A stretch of 64,000 nt of DNA from Amycolatopsis sp. A133 (GTDB lineage: Bacteria > Actinomycetota > Actinomycetes > Mycobacteriales > Pseudonocardiaceae): contig NZ_JAVHJU010000025.1 in NCBI RefSeq assembly GCF_031082405.1, forward strand, positions 248,001 to 312,000. Reading direction: 5' to 3'. How positions within the stretch are numbered: the first letter of the stretch is position 1; every line of letters begins with the position of its first letter. The notes beneath the pieces are model-generated. The model saw only the letters and a list, made by a program, of their open reading frames with translations, searched no databases and had not been told where the DNA came from. Both the position numbers and the translations under genes were made by a program. Below, in pieces: positions 57,974 to 64,000 of this stretch.

Positions 57974-59074
57974 TCAGAACTTCGTGCCCAGCCAGGTCAT
58001 CGCCGCCGGGCCGCCGATCGACACCCCGCCGATGTGCTCCAGCAGCGGGAACTCCTGCCACGTCACCTTCGCGCCCAGGGACTTCCAGCGGTCGCGCAAC
58101 GCCGTTCCGACGCTGAACGGGATCAGCTCGTCCAGCGTCCCGTGGTACAGGTACACCGGCGGCTTCGGGGCCGTCGTGCCCAGGTAGTTCTCCGCCAGGC
58201 GGGCCTGCCAGTGCGGCTCGTGGATCGGGTCCGGCACCGTCACGAAGTCGGCCAGGTGCGCGAACGGCGCCGCCGCGCCCAGTTCGATCGTGCACGCCTT
58301 CGACACGCGTGCCACCGCCTCGCGGCCGCGGTCGTTCAGGATCGACGCGAACGGCACGTCGGGGTACGCCGCCGCCATGCCGGTCGCTGCGCCGAGGACC
58401 AGGCCGAACGCCGCGCCGCCGTCGTTGGACGCGAACACCGCGTTCAGGTCCGCCGGGACCCCGCCGGCCGCCACCCCGACGACGTTCAGCGAAGGCGCGT
58501 ACGTGCCCTGCAGCTCGGCCGCCCACGCCGCGGCCTGACCGCCCTGCGAGTAGCCGAACACGCCCACCGGACCGGACGGGGACAGCCCCGCGCCGCTCAC
58601 CTGGGACGCGGCCCGCGCCGCGTCGAGCACCGCGCGGCCCTCGGACTGGCCGACCGCGTACGTGTGTGGTCCCGGGGTGCCGAGACCTTCGTAGTCGGTG
58701 ACGACGACGGCCCAGCCCTGCGACAACGCCTGGGCCAGCAGCGCGCTTTCGTTCTCGATGCCGTGGGCCAGCAGGTTCGACGGCGCGCACTGGTCGCCGA
58801 GGCCGTGCGTCCCCACCGCGTACGTGATCAGCGGCCGAGGGCCGCCGCGCAGCCACGGCGTCGGCGGCACCAGCAGCGTGCCGGAGACGGCGTTCGGCGC
58901 ACCGGTTGCCGACGTCGAGCGATAGCGGAGGTGCCAGGCTTTGACCGGCGCCGGGAAGGGCCCGACGAACACCGTCGTCGGCTGTTGTTCCAGGAGGACG
59001 CCCGGGTCCGCGTGGGCCGAGGGGGCGGCTGTCACGAAAAGGAGCGCGACGGCGACCAATAACCGACGAAGCAT
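57974..59074 (-). CDS. Secreted lipase (LIP family alpha/beta-hydrolase)
   Basis: 366 residues from ATG 59074, giving the signal peptide LRRLLVAVALLFVTAAPSAHA. Nucleophile Ser in GVFGYSQGGQAAAWA, Asp in YHGTLDELIPF and His in LLEHIGGVSI form the triad. TDYEGLGTPGPHTYAVGQSE is typical of the fungal/actinobacterial secretory lipase family. It should hydrolyse extracellular lipid esters. It diverges from a TetR gene, 89 bp between starts, which probably regulates it. Confidence 0.9.
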   Translation of the reverse strand: MLRRLLVAVALLFVTAAPSAHADPGVLLEQQPTTVFVGPFPAPVKAWHLRYRSTSATGAPNAVSGTLLVPPTPWLRGGPRPLITYAVGTHGLGDQCAPSNLLAHGIENESALLAQALSQGWAVVVTDYEGLGTPGPHTYAVGQSEGRAVLDAARAASQVSGAGLSPSGPVGVFGYSQGGQAAAWAAELQGTYAPSLNVVGVAAGGVPADLNAVFASNDGGAAFGLVLGAATGMAAAYPDVPFASILNDRGREAVARVSKACTIELGAAAPFAHLADFVTVPDPIHEPHWQARLAENYLGTTAPKPPVYLYHGTLDELIPFSVGTALRDRWKSLGAKVTWQEFPLLEHIGGVSIGGPAAMTWLGTKF

Positions 59075-59163
59075 CGTTGCCTCCGGTTGTGTGGTAATCG
59101 AGGTTTTCACAATTTAGCCAGCCCGGTAGGATCCGGCAATCCCTCAGAAGGAGGAGACAACCG

Positions 59164-59874
59164 TTGGCTCGCACGTACGGCGGAGTCGCACCCGAACAAC
59201 GTCGCGCCGACCGCCGCGAGCGGCTGCTCACGGCCGGTCTCGAGCTGTTCACCTCCACCGGTTTCCGGCTCACGAAGATCACCGAGATGTGCGCCCGGGC
59301 CGGGGTGTCGACGCGGAACTTCTACGAGGAGTTCACCGGCAAGGAGGACGTGCTGCGCACCCTCCACGACCGGATCAACAGCCTCGCGCTCGAGCACGTC
59401 ACCGCCGCGCTCGACAAGGTCGCCGAAGCCGATGCCGTGACCCGCATCGCCACGCTGCTCGACGTCTTCATCGACACGGTCACCGTGGACCCCCGGCTGC
59501 CGCGGCTGAACTACGTCGAAGCGGTCGGCGTCAGCGCGGAGCTGGAGGAGCAGCACCAGGTGTGGGTCGACCGCTGGGCGACCTTCATCGAGACCGAGGC
59601 GCGGCGGGCGGCCGAGCACGGCGCCGCGCCCGATCGCGACTACCGCCTGACGGCGATCGCCCTGGTCGGCGCGGCCACCGGCCTGCTGCGCGAGTGGCAG
59701 GCGCACGAGCCGCCGCTGCCGGTGGAGGACGTCGGCGCGGAGCTGCGCGCGCTGATGCTGGCGGCCATCCTGCGGCCGGAAAAAATCTTGGCGGTTCCCG
59801 GCAACCCCGGCGCTGCCTCCGGCGTGGAAGAGTCAAGCCGGGTGGGGGAGCAGGGGGGAGCCCGGCGAACGTGA
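59164..59874 (+). CDS. TetR regulator divergent from the lipase
   Basis: 236 residues from TTG 59164, with GGAGGAG upstream. Helix-turn-helix LTKITEMCARAGVSTRNFYE, then EFTGKEDVLRTL. The helical ligand domain has LPRLNYVEAVGVSAELEEQH, typical of a TetR subgroup with a C-terminal domain near lipid genes. A glycine/serine-rich tail follows. Its stop lies inside the left arm of a long terminator. Confidence 0.87.
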   Translation: MARTYGGVAPEQRRADRRERLLTAGLELFTSTGFRLTKITEMCARAGVSTRNFYEEFTGKEDVLRTLHDRINSLALEHVTAALDKVAEADAVTRIATLLDVFIDTVTVDPRLPRLNYVEAVGVSAELEEQHQVWVDRWATFIETEARRAAEHGAAPDRDYRLTAIALVGAATGLLREWQAHEPPLPVEDVGAELRALMLAAILRPEKILAVPGNPGAASGVEESSRVGEQGGARRT

Positions 59875-59915
59875 GGGCCCTTTCCCGGCTGCGGACGCCG
59901 GGAAAGGGCCCTCAC
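59871..59915. terminator. Long bidirectional terminator
   Basis: GTGAGGGCCCTTTCCCGGC and its exact complement form a 19-bp stem with a 7-nt loop. It covers the TetR stop and lies just past the NCS1 permease stop on the other strand. Confidence 0.82.
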
Positions 59916-59920
59916 GGACC

Positions 59921-61603
59921 CTACGGGGTCCGGACCGACGGCAGGCCGAGCGCGACCGGGCCGGTCGTCTGGCACACGTCGTGGCAGGTGTTGTCGAGCG
60001 TGCAGCACAGCGAGCAGATCGGCCCGTCCTGCTTCGCGCAGTCGGCGACGTCCGGCAGCTCGTACGGGTCACCGCAGACCGAGCAGGTGTGCGTGGCCCG
60101 CAGGTCGACGTCGGTGTCCGGGCCGGCGACCGTGTTCGGCCGCGCCAGGTAGTACCTGCCCCGCGTCGCGACGGCCAGCGCCGGGACCCCCGCGATGGCG
60201 ATGACCAGGGCGAGCAATGGGCTGAACGCGGCCAGGAACGGTCCGAACGCGCCGAAGTACGCGGCGATCGACACCGCCGACGCGACCACCATCGAGCCGA
60301 AGCCGACCGGGTTGATCTTGTGCAGGTAGGCCCGCTTGAACTCGATGTAGCGCGGTGAGAGGCCGAGCGGCTTGGCGATCACCAGGTCGGCGCAGACGGC
60401 GCCGATCCACGCGATCGCGACGTTCGAGTAGAAGCCGAGGATCTTGTTCAGGAAGCCGAACGCGCCGAACTCCATCAGCGCGAGCGCGATCCCGCAGTTG
60501 ACCAGCACGTACCAGACCCGGCCGGGGTGGCGGTGCAGCACGCGGGAGAAGAAGTTCGCGAACGACAGCGAGCCGGAGTAGGCGTTCGTTGTGTTGATCT
60601 TGATCTGCGAGACGACGACGAACAGCGCGGCGAACGTCAGCGCCACCGGCCCGAGCGCCGGTTTCACCGCTTCGAGGTACGGCGCGATCGGCTCCAGCGC
60701 GTGCGTCTTCCCGACGACGCCGAGCGCGAGGAACGCCAGCAGTGCGCCGCCGATCTGCTTCGCGGCCCCGAGGATCACCCAGCCGGGCCCGGCGGCGAGC
60801 ACCGCGGCCCACCACGACCGCTTGTTCTCGGCGGTCTTCTCGGGCATGAACCGCAGGTAGTCGGCCTGCTCCCCGATCTGCCCGATCAGCGACAGCGCCA
60901 CCCCCATGCCAAGGCCGAAGCCGATCGCGGAGAACCCGGCGCCGGCCCCTTCGGTACCCCCGAAGTGGGTGAATTCGGCGAACTTGCCCGGTTCCCGGAC
61001 CAGGACGACGACGAACGGCAGCACCAGCCCGGCGATCCACAGCGGCTGCGTCCAGGTCTGCATCTTCGCGACCGCGCCCATGCCGTAGAGCGCGAACGGC
61101 AGCACGATCAGCGTGGCGAGGAGGTAGCCGATGGGCAGCGGGATGCCGAGGGCGAGCTCGAAGGCCTGCCCCATGATCGAGCCTTCGAGGGAGAAGAAGA
61201 TGACGGTGAAGCTCGCGTAGACGAGCGACGTCAGCGTCGACCCGAAGTAGCCGAAGCCGGCTCCGCGGGTGAGGAGGTCCATGTCCACTCCGGACTTCGC
61301 GCAGGCGGCCGCGATGGGCACGCCGGTCACGAAGATGACGACGGCCGCGGCGAGGATCGCGAGGACCCCGGACGTGAAGCCGTAGGAGAGGACGATGCTG
61401 GCGCCGATCGCGAAGTCGGCGAGGTAGGCGATGCCGCCCAGCGCCGTCGTCGCAACCACGAACGGGGACCATTTCCGGAACGAATGAGCGGCGAAGCGCA
61501 GTGAGTAGTCCTCGCGGTTTTCGTTCGCCGCGAGCGGGGCGTACCGGCGTTTCGGCTCGGCGCTTTCTTCGGCTTCTTCGGCGTTGGACAGGGTCTCGGT
61601 CAT
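59921..61603 (-). CDS. NCS1 (CodB-like) nucleobase permease with cysteine-rich C-terminal tail
   Basis: 560 residues. About twelve helices with NCS1 features: FVVATTALGGIAYLADFAIG, DLLTRGAGFGYFGSTLTSL, SQIKINTTNAYSGSLSFANF and LNKILGFYSNVAIAWIGAV. It likely imports cytosine, purines, allantoin or another nitrogenous base. After the last helix a cytoplasmic tail of about 50 residues carries paired cysteines (TCSVCGD, VADCAKQ, ICSLCC, CHDVCQ), probably one or two zinc sites. GlnR-like half-sites lie upstream of the start, consistent with nitrogen control. Confidence 0.87.
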   Translation of the reverse strand: MTETLSNAEEAEESAEPKRRYAPLAANENREDYSLRFAAHSFRKWSPFVVATTALGGIAYLADFAIGASIVLSYGFTSGVLAILAAAVVIFVTGVPIAAACAKSGVDMDLLTRGAGFGYFGSTLTSLVYASFTVIFFSLEGSIMGQAFELALGIPLPIGYLLATLIVLPFALYGMGAVAKMQTWTQPLWIAGLVLPFVVVLVREPGKFAEFTHFGGTEGAGAGFSAIGFGLGMGVALSLIGQIGEQADYLRFMPEKTAENKRSWWAAVLAAGPGWVILGAAKQIGGALLAFLALGVVGKTHALEPIAPYLEAVKPALGPVALTFAALFVVVSQIKINTTNAYSGSLSFANFFSRVLHRHPGRVWYVLVNCGIALALMEFGAFGFLNKILGFYSNVAIAWIGAVCADLVIAKPLGLSPRYIEFKRAYLHKINPVGFGSMVVASAVSIAAYFGAFGPFLAAFSPLLALVIAIAGVPALAVATRGRYYLARPNTVAGPDTDVDLRATHTCSVCGDPYELPDVADCAKQDGPICSLCCTLDNTCHDVCQTTGPVALGLPSVRTP

Positions 61604-61673
61604 GCCTGCCTCCGGGGGTGGGTGGGGAACGGGCCGAAGGTAGGTGCGTGCTGTATCGATCCTGGTCCGGCAG

Positions 61674-61710
61674 GTAACGCGGGAGTTACGGCTTGTTGTC
61701 CTGCGGTTAC
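61674..61710 (-). promoter_or_regulatory. GlnR-like half-sites upstream of the NCS1 permease
   Basis: Read on the minus strand: GTAAC-n6-ACAAC-n5-GTAAC-n6-GTTAC. This is close to the alternating GTnAC/GAAAC half-sites at about 11-bp spacing bound by GlnR, 70-107 bp before the permease start. pdxH starts about 110 bp away on the other side. Confidence 0.5.
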
Positions 61711-61823
61711 GGGCGGCGGGTGGCGGGTGTCACCGTTCAGTGGGTTCCGCCGCAGCTCGGAAGGCCCTAACGTGCCTAGAGCCGAAGTCGACTGATGCCC
61801 CGACCGGGCGTGGAGGTTTGGCG

Positions 61824-62501
61824 ATGATGCCGGAGATCGAGGACCAGGTGGAAGACGCCGTAGTACGCCTTCCCGGAATGCGCGTCGCCTACGACGGCGC
61901 CGCGTTCGACGAATCCGCTCTCGCCGCCACCTGGACGGATCAGCTGCAGGGCTGGCTGAACCAGGCGGTCGCGGCGGGCATCGCGGAACCGAACGCCATG
62001 GTGCTCGCCACCGCCGACGCCGAGGGCCGCCCCTCGTCCCGCACGGTGCTGTGCAAGGGCCTCGACGACCGGGGCGTCGTGTTCTACACGAACTACACGT
62101 CCACGAAGAGCCACGACCTGACGGCGACCCGGTACGCGTCGGTGACGTTCCCGTGGTACGCGCTGCACCGCCAGGTCCACGTCCGCGGCGAGGTCGAGAA
62201 GGTCGGGGTCAAGGAGACGGCGGAGTACTGGGCCCAGCGCCCCCGCGGCTCCCAGCTGGGGGCCTGGGCGTCCCCGCAGTCCCGGGTCGTCGACGGACGG
62301 CGCGCGCTGGACAATGCACTGCACGGGATCGAGCGGCGCTTCGCGGACGTCGAGCAGATCCCGGCGCCGCCGCACTGGGGCGGGTGGCGGATCCGCCCGG
62401 ACACGGTCGAGTTCTGGCAGGGCCGCGAGGACCGGATGCACGACCGGCTGCGGTACATGCGGAACGACGACGGGTGGAACATCGAGCGCGTCGCCCCCTG
62501 A
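61824..62501 (+). CDS. pdxH: Pyridoxamine 5'-phosphate oxidase
   Basis: 225 residues from ATG 61824 (ATG 61827 also fits). SSRTVLCKGLDDRGVVFYTN, FPWYALHRQVHVRGEVEKV, SPQSRVV and the C-terminal WGGWRIRPDTVEFWQGREDR, then HDRLRYMR, are diagnostic FMN- and PLP-binding segments. It oxidises pyridoxine or pyridoxamine phosphate to PLP. An 87-nt palindromic element follows immediately. Confidence 0.95.
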   Translation: MMPEIEDQVEDAVVRLPGMRVAYDGAAFDESALAATWTDQLQGWLNQAVAAGIAEPNAMVLATADAEGRPSSRTVLCKGLDDRGVVFYTNYTSTKSHDLTATRYASVTFPWYALHRQVHVRGEVEKVGVKETAEYWAQRPRGSQLGAWASPQSRVVDGRRALDNALHGIERRFADVEQIPAPPHWGGWRIRPDTVEFWQGREDRMHDRLRYMRNDDGWNIERVAP

Positions 62502-62505
62502 TTCA

Positions 62506-62592
62506 AGCGCCCCAATGTGGCGTTGGTTGCGTCCAACGCACCGAACGCCACATTGGGTGCGCTGGACGCACCGAACGCCACATTGGGGCGCT
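62506..62592. repeat. 87-nt palindromic element with internal direct repeat, after pdxH
   Basis: Outer arms AGCGCCCCAATGTGGCGTT (62506-62524) and its exact complement (62574-62592). An inner copy of AACGCCACATTGGG (62544-62557) can pair with the same left arm. A 21-nt direct repeat starting CGCACCGAACGCCACATTGGG lies at 62537 and 62567. It can fold in two alternative ways and likely terminates pdxH. Confidence 0.75.
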
Positions 62593-62626
62593 CGGCCGGG
62601 CGAGGTAAATCACCTGCGCCGAGATA

Positions 62627-62641
62627 CTTAGCCCGGCTAAG
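62627..62641 (+). promoter_or_regulatory. Operator-like palindrome before the MFS gene
   Basis: CTTAGCC-C-GGCTAAG has perfect 7-bp arms and ends 10 bp before the GTG start at 62652. It overlaps the expected promoter. The regulator is unknown; none is encoded beside it. Confidence 0.5.
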
Positions 62642-62651
62642 CTGATGTGTC

Positions 62652-63938
62652 GTGACTGGTGAACCGGGGACCTTGCCGCCCCGCTCGGGCATTCGCAAGG
62701 TCCTCGGCCGCATCATCGTGGACACGCGGCCGCTGAAGATCCCCGCCTTCCGGCGGCTCTGGTTGTCCACTGTGGTCACCGCCGTCGGGACCCAGCTGAC
62801 CGCCGTGGCCGTGCCCAAGCAGGTCTTCGACCTCACCGGGTCCTCCGCCTACGTCGGCCTCACCGGGCTCGTCGCCCTCGTCCCCCTCCTGATCTTCGGG
62901 CTCTGGGGCGGTGCCGTCGCCGATGCCGTCGATCGGCGGAAGCTGCTCTTCGTCACCAACGTCGGCGTCGCGATCACCTCCGCGCTCCTCTGGCTGCAGG
63001 CCTTCGCGAACTTCGGCTCCGTCTGGCTCGTCCTCGGCCTGCTGGCCGCCAACCAGGCCTTCTTCGCGATCAACATGCCCACCCGCGGTGCCGTCGTCGC
63101 GCGGCTCGTGCCCGCCGAGCTGCTGCCGTCGGCCAACGCCCTCAACAGCACCATGTCCACCTTCGGCGCCGTCTTCGGGCCGCTGCTCGCCGGGGCGCTG
63201 ATCCCCGTCCTCGGCCTCTCCACCCTCTACCTGATCGACGTCGTCGCCCTGACGATCACCCTCATCGCCGTCTGGCGGCTGCCGTCGATCCCGCCGCTCA
63301 ACGGCCCGTCGCGCCGCGCGGGCGTCCGTGACGTCGTCGACGGCTTCCGGTACCTCGCCGGGCAGAAGGTCCTGCTGGCCTCCTTCGTCGTCGACATCAT
63401 CGCGATGGTCTTCGGGATGCCGCGGGCGCTGATCCCGGAGATGGCCGAGCGCACCTTCGGTGATCCGCCCGGCGGCGGGCCCGCGCTCGGCTGGCTCTAC
63501 GCCGCCCTGCCGTTGGGCGCGATGCTGATCGGGCTCTTCTCCGGCTGGCTGACGCGCATCCACCGCCAGGGTGTCGCCGTCGTCGTCGCGATCTGCGCGT
63601 GGGGTGCCGCGGTGGCCGCGTTCGGGCTCGCGCACTCGCTGTGGCTCGCCGTCGTCTTCATGGCGCTGGCCGGCGCCGCGGACATGGTCAGCGCCGTCTA
63701 CCGGATGGCGATCCTGCAGGTCGCGACCACCGACGAGATGCGCGGACGGCTCCAGGGCGTCTTCACGGTCGTGGTCGCCGGCGGTCCCCGGATCGCCGAC
63801 GTCACCCACGGCTGGGGCGCCGCCTCGTTCGGCACCGCGGCCGCGGCGAGCGTCGGCGGGCTGCTGGTCATCGTGCTGGTCTGCGCGTCGATGTTCCTGC
63901 TCCCGGCCTTCTGGCGATACCGGGCCCCCACGACGTAG
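62652..63938 (+). CDS. MFS exporter
   Basis: 428 residues from GTG 62652. Twelve hydrophobic segments. FRRLWLSTVVTAVGTQLTAV, LWGGAVADAVDRRKLLFVT (the loop 2-3 motif) and ANALNSTMSTFGAVFGPLLA place it in the EntS/enterobactin-exporter-like group. The substrate is unknown. A perfect palindrome sits directly before its start, so expression is probably controlled by a distant regulator. Confidence 0.87.
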   Translation: MTGEPGTLPPRSGIRKVLGRIIVDTRPLKIPAFRRLWLSTVVTAVGTQLTAVAVPKQVFDLTGSSAYVGLTGLVALVPLLIFGLWGGAVADAVDRRKLLFVTNVGVAITSALLWLQAFANFGSVWLVLGLLAANQAFFAINMPTRGAVVARLVPAELLPSANALNSTMSTFGAVFGPLLAGALIPVLGLSTLYLIDVVALTITLIAVWRLPSIPPLNGPSRRAGVRDVVDGFRYLAGQKVLLASFVVDIIAMVFGMPRALIPEMAERTFGDPPGGGPALGWLYAALPLGAMLIGLFSGWLTRIHRQGVAVVVAICAWGAAVAAFGLAHSLWLAVVFMALAGAADMVSAVYRMAILQVATTDEMRGRLQGVFTVVVAGGPRIADVTHGWGAASFGTAAAASVGGLLVIVLVCASMFLLPAFWRYRAPTT

Positions 63939-63960
63939 TCACCCGGGTTAGGGTGCGGAC

Positions 63961-64000
63961 ATGCGTACCGTAGCCGTCGCAATTGTCGCTTTCGCCGCTT
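63961..64000 (+). CDS. Start of an exported protein gene, cut by the window end
   Basis: ATG 63961 opens a frame reading MRTVAVAIVAFAA, the look of a signal peptide. Only 13 codons are visible and no clear ribosome binding site precedes it. Confidence 0.35.
   Translation, partial: MRTVAVAIVAFAA

Overview
The window is high-GC actinobacterial chromosome. Gene content and order point to a Pseudonocardiaceae-type organism, most like Amycolatopsis (inference). Evidence: many GTG/TTG starts, 4-bp GTGA stop/start overlaps, and a scattered but collinear set of genes matching the order I recall for M. tuberculosis Rv0871-Rv0889c: cspB, a DUF2771 lipoprotein, an MFS-like protein, DUF3027, MarR, a SpoU methyltransferase, a DUF2537 protein, sepH, serC and citA. 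Lineage-specific genes are inserted between them. No rRNA, tRNA, CRISPR array or transposase was recognised.

Layout. (1) About 1-7,650 is an accessory region with lower coding density and patches of lower GC. It holds a membrane-anchored pentapeptide-repeat protein, a minus-strand cassette of AAA+ ATPase, S8 subtilase, a 61-codon ORF and a four-helix membrane protein (5194 down to 1057), a frameshifted gene remnant, and a lone small membrane protein. The cassette is the best candidate for a little-described system, possibly a conflict or defence module. (2) 7.7-12 kb: acyl-CoA ligase, an autoregulated TetR/R2-like ligand-binding oxidase pair, and a HAD phosphatase. (3) 12-33 kb: the conserved core block, interrupted by a purine permease, a MarR/MFS pair, arylamine N-acetyltransferase, superoxide dismutase, a heme oxygenase with an iron box and a TetR-type operator, and a glutamate-cysteine-ligase-like enzyme. 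(4) 33.5-39 kb: two-component system diverging from a lipoprotein/MacA-like/ABC ATPase/ABC permease operon. (5) 39-46 kb: Tat-type amidohydrolase, GT87 mannosyltransferase, serC, membrane protein, serine hydrolase. (6) 46-49.5 kb: four overlapping genes for an ABC-2 exporter and its NarL-type two-component system. (7) 49.7-53 kb: EphD-like hydrolase/dehydrogenase fusion with its TetR, then citA. (8) 53.5-58 kb: complete ureABCFGD. (9) 58-64 kb: secreted lipase and divergent TetR, an NCS1 permease with a cysteine-rich tail, pdxH, an MFS exporter, and the start of one more gene.

How parts may work together. The urease operon and the NCS1 permease both have GlnR-like half-sites upstream, suggesting joint nitrogen control. 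Sod, heme oxygenase and two iron-box-like palindromes suggest iron/oxidative-stress control, and one iron box stands alone before a short terminated transcript. Many convergent junctions carry long palindromes. Several belong to interspersed families: a CACTTTCACGTGAAAGTG element at two loci, a 21-nt array near 46.0 kb, and an 87-nt element after pdxH. A separate 13-bp palindrome, GTCCACTGTGGAC, recurs inside coding sequences.
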